The notes under the pieces were generated by a model. The model saw only the letters and a list, made by a program, of their open reading frames with translations, did not search any database and was not told the origin of the DNA. The position numbers were made by a program, and so were the translations under genes. From the NCBI GenBank assembly GCA_000702025.1, contig JNKJ01000018.1, forward strand, positions 62,001 to 126,000: DNA of 64,000 nucleotides, read 5' to 3'. This stretch comes from Blautia schinkii DSM 10518 (GTDB lineage Bacteria; Bacillota; Clostridia; Lachnospirales; Lachnospiraceae). Positions 1-9,914 of this stretch are shown here, piece after piece; positions within the stretch are counted from its first letter, which is position 1, and each line of letters begins with the position of its first letter.

Positions 1-1322
1 CGGTCTGACAAAGCATCCATAACACTTCTTGTAAATTTATATGGACTTGCAGTGGAGGCAATCACAGTCGGCGTGTTGTCCTCGGAGGCACGCAGATACT
101 TCTGGTATACGCCCGCCGCTACGGCTGTATGGGGGTCGATCACATAATCACTGCCATAGAAAGTAGCGCTGATTGCTTCTTTTGTCTCGCCCTCGCTGCA
201 ATAATTGCCGTAAAAATCAGCAAGCTGCGCCTTCATTTCCTCAGTGATGGTATACTCACCACCCTGGCTCAAAGACTGCATGAGCTCCGCACATTTCACT
301 GCGTCATTACCTGTCAAACGGTAGATGAGACGCTCCAGATTGCTGGAAATAAGGATGTCCATGGAAGGTGAAGAGGTGAGGATAAACTCTCTCTTTCTAT
401 CATATGTGCCTGTATGGAAGAAATCATAAAGCACCTTATTCTCATTGGAGGCACAGATAAGCTTATTCACCGGAAGGCCCATCTGCTTTGCATAATATGC
501 TGCAAGAATATTACCGAAATTGCCGGTGGGAACTACCACATTCAACCCCTCTCCAGCCTTAATCTTACCTTCACGTACAAGAGTCGCATAGGCATAAACA
601 TAGTACACAATCTGCGGTACCAGACGGCCGATGTTGATGGAGTTTGCGGAGGAGAACTGATATCCTGCGCGGTCAAGCTCCTGTGCCAATTCCCTGTCAT
701 TAAAGATTTTCTTTACGGCAGTCTGGGCATCATCAAAATTACCGGTAATACCAACTACACTTGTATTGGCTCCCTTCTGGGTAACCATCTGCTTCTCCTG
801 GATTGGACTGACACCGTGCTTCGGGTAGAAAACAATAATCTTCGTGCCGGGCACATCCGCAAATCCCGCCAAAGCCGCTTTTCCCGTGTCGCCGGAGGTG
901 GCTGTGAGAATCACAATCTCATTTTTCACCTGGTTCTTACGGGCAGCGGTGGTCATCAGATGAGGAAGAATGGAGAGCGCCATATCCTTAAAAGCGATGG
1001 TCGCTCCGTGGAACAGCTCGAGAAAATACACGCCGTTGGCTTCGCGAATCGGCGCGATTTTTTGTGTATCAAATTTGGAATCATACGCTCTGCTGATACA
1101 GCTTTTCAGCTCTTCTTCTGTGAAATCTGTGAGGAAACGGCTCATTACTTCGTACGCGGTCTCCTGGTAGCTCATCTGTGCCAGTTTTTCCATGGGCACG
1201 TCTAATTTGGGAATGCTGGTGGGCACGAACAGCCCTCCGTCTTCAGAAAGACCCTTTAAAATGGCCATAGAGGCGGTGACTTTCTCTTCTTTCCCTCTGG
1301 TACTTTGGTACAATACCTGCAT
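1..1322 (-). CDS. thrC: Threonine synthase, 3' end cut by window edge
   Basis: This enzyme converts O-phosphohomoserine to threonine in the cytoplasm, using PLP. The minus-strand translation starts MQVLYQSTRGKEE, the typical N-terminus of the family. Near codon 105 it has the PLP-lysine segment FHGATIAFKDMALSILPHL, followed by TATSGDTGKAAL. The phosphate-binding stretch VPTGNFGNILAAYYAK and the C-terminal motifs VIDPHTAVA and ASTASPYKF are also present. About 440 codons are visible of a family length near 495, so roughly the last 55 residues lie left of the window. I chose the ATG at 1322 because AGGTAGG lies 7 nt upstream; the in-frame ATG at 1328 sits too close to that site. Identification is secure. 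Confidence 0.96.
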   Translation of the reverse strand, partial: MQVLYQSTRGKEEKVTASMAILKGLSEDGGLFVPTSIPKLDVPMEKLAQMSYQETAYEVMSRFLTDFTEEELKSCISRAYDSKFDTQKIAPIREANGVYFLELFHGATIAFKDMALSILPHLMTTAARKNQVKNEIVILTATSGDTGKAALAGFADVPGTKIIVFYPKHGVSPIQEKQMVTQKGANTSVVGITGNFDDAQTAVKKIFNDRELAQELDRAGYQFSSANSINIGRLVPQIVYYVYAYATLVREGKIKAGEGLNVVVPTGNFGNILAAYYAKQMGLPVNKLICASNENKVLYDFFHTGTYDRKREFILTSSPSMDILISSNLERLIYRLTGNDAVKCAELMQSLSQGGEYTITEEMKAQLADFYGNYCSEGETKEAISATFYGSDYVIDPHTAVAAGVYQKYLRASEDNTPTVIASTASPYKFTRSVMDALSD

Positions 1323-1541
1323 TGTCATTCCTACCTTTCTGTATTTTCCTATTGATTAATTTTTAGATGTAAGGTTCAAACGGGTGGCGGAAGCGGATGT
1401 TTCCACTTCCGGACGGCTGTTTGAGGGTTACATCATTGGGGGCGGATTAAAATTCCCGCTCATTATATCATAGACTTTAACAAAATACCATAGTCAAGTG
1501 AATTTATTCCAGGGGACACCCCTTCACAACATGGAAAACAA

Positions 1542-1568
1542 GCCGTGCAAGATTCCCTCCTGCACGGC
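1542..1568 (-). terminator. Terminator downstream of the SleB-like gene
   Basis: GCCGTGCA (1542-1549) and TGCACGGC (1561-1568) form a perfect 8-bp stem with an 11-nt loop. On the minus strand it is followed by the T-rich TTGTTTTCC. It lies 24 nt past the stop of the hydrolase gene. The rest of the 1323-1592 gap is A/T-rich thrC leader. That leader holds a weaker nested inverted repeat at about 1376-1428 (TCAAAC...GTTTGA around CGGAAG...CTTCCG) that could be a thrC leader structure. Confidence 0.75.
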
Positions 1569-1592
1569 CCGTCAACCCCTTATTCCAAGATG

Positions 1593-2507
1593 TCATTTTT
1601 TCACCATCTGTACAACATCGTCATCTTTCTTCGTATCTTGACTCTTTTCATCTCTGTCGTCAGGATATGTATAAAACTCATGCACTCCATACTTAAACAG
1701 CTTCTTCAGATCCTGCTCAAACCAGGAAACATTATGCTTCTCAGCTGCCGACTTCTGGATAAAGAACAGTGCTCCCTCGGAGTAATCCACACCCTCCAGA
1801 GCCTGCTTCACCGCTTCCCTTGTCTCATCTGATACCGTCACCTCTCCGATGCGGCCGTCATACGTTGGGGAAAACTGCGGCACTCCGTTTGAAGACTCCC
1901 ACACAACCTCTGTCACTGTGTTCGGGAATTCCGGATGCTTCACACGGTTCATAATTACATTTGCAACTAAGGTACGGCCCTTCAGGTCCTCACCTCCGGC
2001 CTCTGCCTCCACGATGCGCAGCAAAGTCTCATAATCATTGTCAGACATCATCTTAGGCGACTCTGCCAATGTAATAGACTTGGAATCCAGATCATTTACT
2101 GTAGATTCCATAGATGAGCTCACATTGAACTCTGTAACCCCGGGTTCTACTGTTTTCACGCGTTCTCCCACGATCACCTGTTCAAAGGAGGTGCCGATAC
2201 GCTTCACGGTTGCGCCCGGTTCCGGCGTCTCACGTACGCCTGTCACTACCCCGGCTATTCCCGTGGGCAGATAATTACTTCCCGCATCTGCAGATTCCGA
2301 AGAGACGGAAGCTACAGCTTCCTCAGCATCTGCTGCGGCATACACCTGACTGCGCTCACCGTTGTCAAGAACCTTGGAGCCGACAGCAATGATGATTGCC
2401 AGCATAGCACATGCGGTAAGAAAGACAAAGCTGCGAAGGGATTCCCCTCCTTGTTTTGCATTTCCTTTGCGCCTGTTTCTGCGCTGTAAACTTTTCTTAA
2501 CTTTCAT
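1593..2507 (-). CDS. SleB-family cell-wall hydrolase, membrane anchored
   Basis: This is a likely peptidoglycan hydrolase of the SleB/CwlJ (Hydrolase_2) family. An N-terminal basic stretch is followed by one membrane segment (about residues 25-45), then a low-complexity linker of about 110 residues. The C-terminal catalytic domain begins near DNDYETLLRIVEAEAGGE, whose Glu is the presumed catalytic residue, and continues through VANVIMNRVKHPEFP, VPQFSPTYDGRI and ALFFIQ. In sporeformers such enzymes degrade spore cortex, but homologues also act in vegetative cells, so a germination role is inference. An ATG at 2516 overlaps the AAGGA site; the ATG at 2507 has that site 9 nt upstream and is preferred. 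The gene stands alone, with its own promoter and terminator. Confidence 0.88.
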   Translation of the reverse strand: MKVKKSLQRRNRRKGNAKQGGESLRSFVFLTACAMLAIIIAVGSKVLDNGERSQVYAAADAEEAVASVSSESADAGSNYLPTGIAGVVTGVRETPEPGATVKRIGTSFEQVIVGERVKTVEPGVTEFNVSSSMESTVNDLDSKSITLAESPKMMSDNDYETLLRIVEAEAGGEDLKGRTLVANVIMNRVKHPEFPNTVTEVVWESSNGVPQFSPTYDGRIGEVTVSDETREAVKQALEGVDYSEGALFFIQKSAAEKHNVSWFEQDLKKLFKYGVHEFYTYPDDRDEKSQDTKKDDDVVQMVKK

Positions 2508-2587
2508 ACTCTTCATTCCTTGCGTTTTTATTATGTTTTCTTTTCATTCGTTCTTTATTTCGTAACATTTCTGTAACGCATAAGAAA

Positions 2588-2616
2588 ATTATATTTAATA
2601 AGAGTAAATATGTCAA
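2588..2616 (-). promoter_or_regulatory. Consensus sigma-A promoter for the SleB-like gene
   Basis: On the minus strand TTGACA (2611-2616) and TATAAT (2588-2593) match consensus perfectly, with a 17-nt spacer. Transcription should start near 2581, leaving a leader of about 75 nt. I see nothing else in the rest of the 2517-2936 gap; the plus-strand ORF there has no ribosome-binding site. Confidence 0.85.
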
Positions 2617-2936
2617 GCTATTTTTGTATCTTTTTGCTAAAATCTTCCAGAAGAACATGGAAAACAGCCAATTTTCCGGCTTTTTACCGTACTTCCGTAC
2701 GATTCCTGCTCTCAGAATGCAAAAAAGGACAGCATCAACATACCTACCTTCCCTTCAAAAAAAGTACCCCTACTCTCTTCGCGAAAGAAAGAAATAGTAT
2801 CTTGTGTGTCCCCTTATTAAATCTCCCCGAATTCATCTTTTTGTTACTGTGTAACTTGATTATAGACAAATACGGCGTGTCCGTCAAGGTTTTTCTCTCA
2901 TCAAACCCCGCGCTATTCAGCGCTTTTACGACGGCG

Positions 2937-4157
2937 TTATTTTGCGTATATTTTTACAATTTCCGTCAAAACGTCGACGGTTTTATCCATTCCTTCTATT
3001 GTAATATGCTCATAAGGTCCGTGCCCCGCATAAGCACCTGTGCCTAAATTCGGACAAGGCAGTCCCATAAAACTCAATCTGGCACCGTCCGTGCCGCCGC
3101 GGATAGGAAGAGTTACCGGCTCTAAACCGACATTTCTCATGGCTTGTCCCGCGTTTTCTATAAGGTGGAAGCATTCCTTAATCTTTTCTGCCATATTACG
3201 GTATTGTTCCCGGATGGTAAGCTTCACTGTGCCCGCGCCGTATTTTTCGTTCATCCTGTCACAGATTTCAGTCAGGATCTGCTCCCGGCGGGTAAACGCA
3301 GCCTCATCATGGTCTCTGATAATATAAGATAGCGTTGCCTTCTCCACAGTCCCGGACATAGACTCCAAATGAAAAAATCCCTCATACCCTTCTGTATCTC
3401 TTGGTGTCTGTCCTTTTGGCAAGGCCTCGTTAATCTCCATGGCTACAACCGCAGCATTGGTCATAATATCCTTAGAGCTTCCGGGATGTACGTTAAAGCC
3501 TGTGACATCAATCTTCGCCTCACTGGCATTGAAATTCTCATACTCCAGCTCATCCTCGCTGCCGCCATCCACGGTATAGGCAAACGCAGCACCAAACCGC
3601 TCCACATCAAAATGGTCCGCACCCTGGCCCACCTCTTCGTCCGGAGTAAAACCAACCGAGATAGGCCCATGGGGGATATTTTCTGCTGTGAGACGTTCCA
3701 CAAGTGTCAGGATTTCCGCAATCCCCGCCTTATCATCTGCACCCAGAATGGTCGTTCCGTCGGTTGTAATCAGACTTCTTCCGGCAAGCTTAGGCAGGTG
3801 GGTAAATATCTTTGTCTCAAGCTTCCTTCCGCTGCTGCCTAACTCTACATCAGAGCCGTCATAATTCTCATGAATAATCGGCTGCACCTGATGCTCCGCA
3901 AAATCCGACACCGTATCCATATGTGCAATAAATCCAATCTGCGGCTTTTGTTCATACCCTTTTGAAGCGGGAATATGCCCGTAAACATAGCATTGCTCAT
4001 CCACCTCCGCATCGGAGATTCCCAGCCCCTTCATCTCCTCAACCAGCTTATGCGCCAGCACAAACTGCGTCTGCGTGGTGGGAACTGTTGTACTCTCCTC
4101 ATCGCTTGCTGTAGGCACTGCCACATAACGCAAAAATCTCTCATATGCTCGTTCCAT
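2937..4157 (-). CDS. pepT: Peptidase T (tripeptide aminopeptidase)
   Basis: This is a cytoplasmic M20B zinc peptidase that releases the N-terminal residue of tripeptides. At 406 residues it matches the usual length. Visible metal and catalytic motifs, in order, are GFIAHMDTVSDF (zinc His and catalytic Asp), TTDGTTILGADDKAG (bridging Asp), GFTPDEEVGQGAD (catalytic Glu pair), YTVDGG, and the C-terminal RGGTDGARLSFMGLPCPNLG and GHGPYEH. The lid/dimerisation region lies between. GAGGT lies about 9 nt before the ATG. It is monocistronic as far as can be seen. Confidence 0.96.
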   Translation of the reverse strand: MERAYERFLRYVAVPTASDEESTTVPTTQTQFVLAHKLVEEMKGLGISDAEVDEQCYVYGHIPASKGYEQKPQIGFIAHMDTVSDFAEHQVQPIIHENYDGSDVELGSSGRKLETKIFTHLPKLAGRSLITTDGTTILGADDKAGIAEILTLVERLTAENIPHGPISVGFTPDEEVGQGADHFDVERFGAAFAYTVDGGSEDELEYENFNASEAKIDVTGFNVHPGSSKDIMTNAAVVAMEINEALPKGQTPRDTEGYEGFFHLESMSGTVEKATLSYIIRDHDEAAFTRREQILTEICDRMNEKYGAGTVKLTIREQYRNMAEKIKECFHLIENAGQAMRNVGLEPVTLPIRGGTDGARLSFMGLPCPNLGTGAYAGHGPYEHITIEGMDKTVDVLTEIVKIYAK

Positions 4158-4315
4158 ATCGATATACCTCGTTTTCCTACATTTTCTTACATAATATATT
4201 ATTTTTTAGTATATCACAAAATTTATAGAAATATAGAATATTTTATTTCCACGAGTAACGAGCTTCACAGGCATGCATGTATTTGACACACCACTCTTAA
4301 AAATGCACGGTGTAA

Positions 4316-5131
4316 TTATAGAGTTTCAGATACCTTTAAAATACCAATCCCATTGCCAAGGAGTTTTCCCTTCATCAAATATTCCTTTGCGGCTCTTTGA
4401 AGGCTGGTGTTCTCCGGGTAAGCCTCGATATCCTCCCGCACCTTTGTAAAAATGCGCCACTCCGCTTCCCTTTCTAAATAATCCACCTGTGCCAGCCAAA
4501 ACAGATTCTGGAACTCCAGAATATTGGAGCCGGGCCCCAGAATCTCTTTTAATCCGGGGTACAAAAGCCAGGAATGACAGATATAGACAATATTCTTACC
4601 AAACGCCTTAACTGCTCTTTTTACAGAATCCCTGCAGGCCGCGGGATTTAGCTTTTCTCCCTGAGGAATGTGGATATTGATGACCGGGTCTCCTAGTTTT
4701 ACAGAGCATCCCCCGGTACTTAAATCCCATTCCGATTGCATAGTCTCAAACTCCAGCCTCCCCAGCCGGAAAATCTTAAGCTCCACATGCCGGAAAAACC
4801 AATCATACTCGTCAATCCCGTATTCCCCGAACTCGGCATAACAATTTTCACACCACAGGGCAACATCACGAAATGTATCCCAGTAAATATCCTCCGGTAT
4901 CTGCTTTTCCTGATAACTCTCATAAACCTCACAGCCGAGTCTGCTGAAAAAGAATAAAAAGTACATCCTGTAGTCCGGCCTTGTCAGAACCTGTCCGTAA
5001 AACTCCTCCCTGTCCCGAAAAAATAATGCTTTCGCCCTTTCGTATTCTCCCTCCGGTATCCGCATGGCAAACAGTCTCTCTTCCGCATTAGAAGAAAGCC
5101 CGATTCCCCGGCAAAATCTCTTAAGCTCCAA
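4316..5131 (-). CDS. GNAT-like acyltransferase-domain protein, TTG start
   Basis: A 271-residue soluble protein resembling the two-part acyltransferase-domain family (NAT_N plus GNAT_C) often found beside glycoside hydrolase and ABC sugar loci in Clostridia. The best signature is DPVINIHIPQGEKLNP in the C-terminal half, followed by KNIVYICHSWLLYPGLKEIL. No substrate is known to me. A TTG at 5131, immediately after the regulator stop codon, has the strong site AAAGGAGGG 7-8 nt upstream. A longer ATG frame back to 5230 lies wholly inside the regulator gene and has no such site, so I use the TTG. It is last in the fucosidase/ABC operon and translationally coupled to the regulator. Family assignment comes from motif memory and is moderate. 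Confidence 0.72.
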   Translation of the reverse strand: MELKRFCRGIGLSSNAEERLFAMRIPEGEYERAKALFFRDREEFYGQVLTRPDYRMYFLFFFSRLGCEVYESYQEKQIPEDIYWDTFRDVALWCENCYAEFGEYGIDEYDWFFRHVELKIFRLGRLEFETMQSEWDLSTGGCSVKLGDPVINIHIPQGEKLNPAACRDSVKRAVKAFGKNIVYICHSWLLYPGLKEILGPGSNILEFQNLFWLAQVDYLEREAEWRIFTKVREDIEAYPENTSLQRAAKEYLMKGKLLGNGIGILKVSETL

Positions 5132-5132
5132 C

Positions 5133-6689
5133 CTATTGCCCTCCTTTGTAATCCTTTGGTGATACCTTTGCATATTTTTTAAAGAAATGTGAGAAATATG
5201 TCGTATGCTCAAACCCCAGTGCATCCGCAATCTCGTATATCTTCATATCTGTATTCTCCAAGTAATCCTTTGCCTTATCCAGCTTCTTCTGGTTTAAAGT
5301 AGCAATGATGGTCTGTCCTGTCATCTCCTTAAACACCCGGCTTAAATAGCTGGGGCTTGCTCCCACATACTTGGCCACATCTGCAACGATAATATTCTTG
5401 TCGAAATTATCTTCAATATATTTTTCACATTCCTGAATTAAGAGCTTCTTTTTATTTACGGCAATATGTACTGTTTCCGCTGTTTTTACAAGGATGCTGC
5501 TCAAAAGCTCCTCATAATCCTTTAAAAACCGGCATTCATAGATTTCTCTGGAGGTATTACGTTCAAGCCCTGTGACATCCTTCAGCGTCTTATCAAACTC
5601 TGCCAGGATATGACCACACTGGCTCTGAATCTGCAGTCCCGTATTCCGGATGAGATAAGCAGAGCACTTTTCTTTTTTCTGGATATCAAGAAGCTCCTCG
5701 AAATATGCCTTAGCCCCCACCGTGTTTCCGTTAGCAATTTCAGAGTACAGCAGCTTCAGCCTTCTGTCCACCTCTGCAGAAACCATCTCCTCCACCCGGC
5801 TTCTCTCCTGGTAAAAATTAATCTTACACGTTTCATCAATAAAACTGTACTCCAATGCCTCAAACGCCTGGTCATAAGCATTTTTCATCTGTATGATATC
5901 CTTATGCGGGGCGCTGACTCCGATGTAGGCACAGAGCTTCATAAAATTGTCCATCATATCAATTATCTGACTGCATTGAACCATAATATTTTCACGGATT
6001 TTTCCGCAGTCCACCACCAGGGCAAAGGCATCCCTCTCCACAGAAACCGCGGCTGTCATCTTCTCTCCAAATACCATCGAGAAAAAATTAGTCAAACTTT
6101 CATAAATAGTTTTTCCGCCCCGTTTTTTCTTCTCATCCTGTACCCGGAACCGAAGGGCAAGAATCACGTACCCTTCCTTTCCCAGCAAAAGCCCCGCATT
6201 TTCATACGCTTTACGGATTTCCTGAACATCGTATAGAGAGCCGTCAAACAATGCCTTTAAAAAGTTTTCCATGCGAAGCATTGTCCCTTCTGCCTCTGGA
6301 ACACGTCTCTCCTTGGAAATACTTTCCTTGGCCTTCTGGACTGCTTCTACTAAGCCGTCAAACACACCTTCCTTGATGACATAGTCGACCACATTATATT
6401 TCAACGCTGCCTGGGCATAGGAAAAATCTGCGTACCCTGTCAAAATGATCACCTTGATGGGAAGGTCATTCTCCCAAATATACTTTGCCAGCTCAATACC
6501 GTTTTTACCCGGCATGCGGACATCCGTGACGAGAATATCCGGAGACGCTTTTTCCAGGTTCTCCATGACCTCCTCGCCGTTTGCGGCAGTATATACCACC
6601 TCGCATTCCATCTCCTGCCAGTTCGCCAGGGTAAGCAGCGCTTTTCTCATTATCGGTTCATCATCTGCCAACATCACCCGGTAAAGCAT
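5133..6689 (-). CDS. YesN-type response regulator with AraC HTH
   Basis: A 518-residue regulator that should activate the neighbouring sugar-uptake genes when phosphorylated by the upstream kinase. The N-terminal receiver domain carries the acidic DDEP pair, the phospho-acceptor Asp in DILVTDVRMPG and the Lys in DYVIKEG. A long middle region of about 250 residues follows. The C-terminal 100 residues form an AraC-type double helix-turn-helix: NIIVADVAKYVGASPSYLSRVFKEM, then IYEIADALGFEHTTYFSHFFKK. The ATG at 6689 has GGGGGAG 5-6 nt upstream and is preferred to the GTG two codons earlier. The gene overlaps the end of the kinase gene by 29 bp, so the two are translationally coupled. Confidence 0.93.
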   Translation of the reverse strand: MLYRVMLADDEPIMRKALLTLANWQEMECEVVYTAANGEEVMENLEKASPDILVTDVRMPGKNGIELAKYIWENDLPIKVIILTGYADFSYAQAALKYNVVDYVIKEGVFDGLVEAVQKAKESISKERRVPEAEGTMLRMENFLKALFDGSLYDVQEIRKAYENAGLLLGKEGYVILALRFRVQDEKKKRGGKTIYESLTNFFSMVFGEKMTAAVSVERDAFALVVDCGKIRENIMVQCSQIIDMMDNFMKLCAYIGVSAPHKDIIQMKNAYDQAFEALEYSFIDETCKINFYQERSRVEEMVSAEVDRRLKLLYSEIANGNTVGAKAYFEELLDIQKKEKCSAYLIRNTGLQIQSQCGHILAEFDKTLKDVTGLERNTSREIYECRFLKDYEELLSSILVKTAETVHIAVNKKKLLIQECEKYIEDNFDKNIIVADVAKYVGASPSYLSRVFKEMTGQTIIATLNQKKLDKAKDYLENTDMKIYEIADALGFEHTTYFSHFFKKYAKVSPKDYKGGQ

Positions 6690-8487
6690 CCTCACTCCCC
6701 CATTCCTTTACACCCTTTTCCTTACCTTCTTTTCCCCCATGATCAAAAGGAATATGAATCGTCACTCTTGACCCTTCTTCTTTCTTAGAGAAAATAGAAA
6801 GGCCGTATTCATCCCCATACATCAAGCGGATGATATGATCCACATTATAAAGACCTACATGATTATGCATCTCATTATCGTCCGTCTCCACAGGAAGTGC
6901 AACTCTTCCCTCAGACGGAAAGCCCACACCATTGTCCGTCACGGTAATAAAAAGAGATTCCTCCCGGCTGTCTATCCGTACATCAACCTTACCGGCTCCA
7001 ACCTTTGGCTCGATACCGTGCACCACCGCATTCTCCACTATAAGCTGTATGCATAGCTTTGGAATCAAAAATTCCAGAAAACGTTCCTCTGTCACATGAA
7101 TCTCATAGCTTAAGTCATCCCCAAACCGGAACCGCTGCAGATTGAGATAATATTCCACAAATTTTAATTCCTGGCCGATGCTCACCTTTTCCTTGTCATC
7201 CCTGTAAATCTTTGCCCGGATAAGCTGGGTGAAGGAGGACAGCATCTGGAATACTTCCTCATTTCCATCAAGTTTTGCCTGGAGGGCAATGCTGTTGAGC
7301 ACATTAAACATAAAATGCGGATTCATCTGTGTCTGGAAAAATTTCAGTTCCATTTCCTTTACAGAAAGCTGTTTCTCATAAACCTGGTTGATAAGATGGT
7401 TGATATATTCTGTCATTTCGTTGAAGGTGGTGCTGATCTCATGGAATTCCACACTGTCATACTCCGGCAGCTTTACCTCAAAATCCCCCTCCTTTACCTC
7501 TCCCATCTTTCCCGCAAATTCCTTCATAGGCCTCGTCAGCTTATAAGTGAAATATGCAAAGCCCGCCAGAGCCGCAAGGATTACGCCTACAATCCCGAGA
7601 ATATACCATTTCATAGATTCGTACAGAATCACGCGTACTTGATTTGCCGGCACGCCCACGATTCCCATAAGGCCCATCCGAAGATTTTTCTTGTAAATAC
7701 GGAAGGACATATTTCCGGCCTTTTTCGTATATGGCTTATTATAAGGATTTTCCTCGAGTCTCTCCTCCTCGTTTTCACCCGGAGTCCCCTGGTTCATGAT
7801 CATCCCCTGGTCATTGTATACTGCCCAGAACGCATTTTGATAAACCATGATGTTCTCCATCTGTTTCACAAAGGCATTCATATTAATCTCAAAAATCACG
7901 GTCCCACAATCAGACATATCATTATCAAACACCGTATATGCAAAGAATCCCGCATCCTGTTCCTTGCTGAAATAATAATCACACTGGTTCCTCTTCACCG
8001 ACTCAAATTCCTCATTCATCCGCTCAAAGGTGTCGTTCCGCCCGGCAATCTCAGAATAAGTCAGGGCATAATAAAAGTCCGGGTAAGCGTTTCCCGCCCG
8101 GTCAAACAGACACACGCTCTCCACCACCGGTTCATTTCCCCCTGCCAGATTGCGTTCGCTGCTGATATCCATTACCTGCTTTACCGTTTCCTTCATGTTT
8201 TCCTGTGCTTCTTTCGTATGAGTCTGCCCGGCAGCCAGGTATGACATCACCTCCTCCGATTCCCGGAGACGGTAGACAATATCCTCCATAAATTGTGTTT
8301 TTTCTCCAAGATTTTCGAGAACCTCTGTGAGAAAAAAATCCATGTTATTGTAGGCATAGCTGCCTGCCAGACGGCTTACGGACACCACAAACAGCACTCC
8401 ACACAAAAGCAGTGAGGAGCAGGCGATAAGCAGGTTCACAAGCATCATTCTTGCACGGAGGGAATATCTACTCTTCTCTTTTGCCAT
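6661..8487 (-). CDS. YesM-type sensor histidine kinase
   Basis: A 608-residue membrane kinase with transmembrane segments at about 14-36 and 293-313. They flank an extracellular sensor domain of roughly 255 residues. A HAMP-like linker follows (LTRPMKEFAGKMGEV). The His_kinase domain has the phospho-His in QTQMNPHFMFNVLNS near residue 393, and the ATPase domain has IVENAVVHGIEPK and VTDNGVGFP. This architecture is typical of Firmicute kinases that sense extracellular sugars or solute-binding proteins. AAAAAGGAA precedes the ATG. It is encoded between the fucosidase and its regulator in the same transcription direction, so it probably reports a fucosylated substrate; that is inference from context. 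Confidence 0.93.
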   Translation of the reverse strand: MAKEKSRYSLRARMMLVNLLIACSSLLLCGVLFVVSVSRLAGSYAYNNMDFFLTEVLENLGEKTQFMEDIVYRLRESEEVMSYLAAGQTHTKEAQENMKETVKQVMDISSERNLAGGNEPVVESVCLFDRAGNAYPDFYYALTYSEIAGRNDTFERMNEEFESVKRNQCDYYFSKEQDAGFFAYTVFDNDMSDCGTVIFEINMNAFVKQMENIMVYQNAFWAVYNDQGMIMNQGTPGENEEERLEENPYNKPYTKKAGNMSFRIYKKNLRMGLMGIVGVPANQVRVILYESMKWYILGIVGVILAALAGFAYFTYKLTRPMKEFAGKMGEVKEGDFEVKLPEYDSVEFHEISTTFNEMTEYINHLINQVYEKQLSVKEMELKFFQTQMNPHFMFNVLNSIALQAKLDGNEEVFQMLSSFTQLIRAKIYRDDKEKVSIGQELKFVEYYLNLQRFRFGDDLSYEIHVTEERFLEFLIPKLCIQLIVENAVVHGIEPKVGAGKVDVRIDSREESLFITVTDNGVGFPSEGRVALPVETDDNEMHNHVGLYNVDHIIRLMYGDEYGLSIFSKKEEGSRVTIHIPFDHGGKEGKEKGVKEWGSEDALPGDVGR

Positions 8488-8582
8488 AGGTCTTTCGTTC
8501 CTTTTTATTGGTACAAGTACATTCCGGCATACGTTTCAAACAATTATAACACATCCTGCGCTGCGATTCACCAGATGGGTAA

Positions 8583-9905
8583 TTATTCCTCCTTTAAGAT
8601 GAGTTCTATCACCGTATCCGTCGTTTCATCCACGGTAAAGGAGAAGCATTCCGGTGTGCCGTAATTAATAAATTCATAGTCCGGGAACTCCTTTGCCACC
8701 CAGGGCGTGAGAAGCTGCATCTCATAACCGTCGGACAGCCGCCTTGCCCGGACAAGCTTTCCTTTTACCTGAGGAAGGGCAATGGCGCCAATCGTCTCCT
8801 CAGTAATATGTGCGTAAAGTCTGTTCCCTTTTCGGGTATAACGGCCCCACTCCGGCTTATCCAGACCGGATGCGCCGCAGCCGTAGATGCTCTCGCCATT
8901 TTCCCTCATCCACGCTCCAACCTGAGTCAGTATTTCTCTTTGCTGCGGCGGGATCTCTCCCTTGGCAGTTGGTGACACATTGATGATCATATTTCCGTTT
9001 TTACTGGTACATTCCACCAGTTTTTTGATGATCTGTGACGGCCGTTTATAATGCCGGTCGTTAGGTGCATAGCCCCAGTTATTGTTCAAGGTAAAGCACG
9101 CCTCCCAGGGAATCTCCTCTCCCGACGGGGTTTTCAGGCCGTAAGGCGGGATGATCATTTCCGGGCAGGCAAAGTCTCCTGAATAAATACTAGGCTCATC
9201 CGTCATCACAGAGCCGTAATTCTCCCCGTTCGCCTCCAGTCTTCCATTGATCACTATATCCGGCTGCAGCGAATGTACCATACGAATCAGCTCTTCCCCG
9301 TGCCAGTCCTCTCCCCAATGCCCTTCATAGGAAAAATCAAACCAGAGAAGGTCAATCTTACCGTAATTCGTCATAAGCTCCCGCACCTGTGCATGCATAT
9401 AATCCAGATATTTTTCGAAGTGATGGACTTTTCCCTTATATGCCTTATTCTCTCTTTCCGGGTGATACATATCCCCGTAGGCCGGATAATCCTCGTGGTG
9501 CCAGTCCAGCAGGGAATAGTAAAATCCTACCGCAAGCCCCTCCGCACGGAAAGCATCCACGAATTCTCTCACGAGATCCCGTCCGCAGGGCGTATTCGTA
9601 CTTTTATAATCCGTATAGGCACTGTCAAACAGACAGAAGCCCTCATGGTGCTTGGTCGTAAGCACCGCATACTTCATTCCGGCCTCCTTTGCAAGACGCG
9701 CCCATTCCCTGGGTTCAAAACGCACCGGGTCCCATTCCTGGAAATATTTCTCGTATTCTGTTTTCGGAATCTGCTCATCGCTGTGTACCCACTCTCCCCT
9801 GCCCGGGATGGCATACAGACCCCAGTGGATAAACATTCCGAATCTTGCGTCCATAAACCATTTTGTCCGCGCTTTTCTTTCGTCCATATATTTTCGGTAA
9901 TCCAT
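8583..9905 (-). CDS. GH29 alpha-L-fucosidase, cytoplasmic
   Basis: A retaining alpha-L-fucosidase that would release fucose from imported oligosaccharides. The N-terminus (KWFMDARFGMFIHWGLYAIP) and TTKHHEGFCLFDS are hallmark GH29 segments. The presumed nucleophile is Asp190 in IDLLWFDFSYEG. There is no signal peptide, and at 440 residues it carries only the catalytic barrel and a short C-terminal beta domain. It follows the two ABC permeases with the ribosome-binding site overlapping the upstream stop (TAGGAGGAAAGA before ATG). That placement suggests intracellular hydrolysis of what the transporter imports. The exact linkage cannot be read from sequence. Confidence 0.94.
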   Translation of the reverse strand: MDYRKYMDERKARTKWFMDARFGMFIHWGLYAIPGRGEWVHSDEQIPKTEYEKYFQEWDPVRFEPREWARLAKEAGMKYAVLTTKHHEGFCLFDSAYTDYKSTNTPCGRDLVREFVDAFRAEGLAVGFYYSLLDWHHEDYPAYGDMYHPERENKAYKGKVHHFEKYLDYMHAQVRELMTNYGKIDLLWFDFSYEGHWGEDWHGEELIRMVHSLQPDIVINGRLEANGENYGSVMTDEPSIYSGDFACPEMIIPPYGLKTPSGEEIPWEACFTLNNNWGYAPNDRHYKRPSQIIKKLVECTSKNGNMIINVSPTAKGEIPPQQREILTQVGAWMRENGESIYGCGASGLDKPEWGRYTRKGNRLYAHITEETIGAIALPQVKGKLVRARRLSDGYEMQLLTPWVAKEFPDYEFINYGTPECFSFTVDETTDTVIELILKEE

Positions 9906-9914
9906 TCTTTCCTC

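Noticed and set aside
414..1205. Plus-strand 263-residue ORF
   Set aside because: It is antisense to threonine synthase, which has full family motifs on the minus strand.
7315..8244. Plus-strand 309-residue ORF
   Set aside because: Antisense to the YesM-type kinase; no ribosome-binding site and histidine-rich composition typical of a shadow frame.
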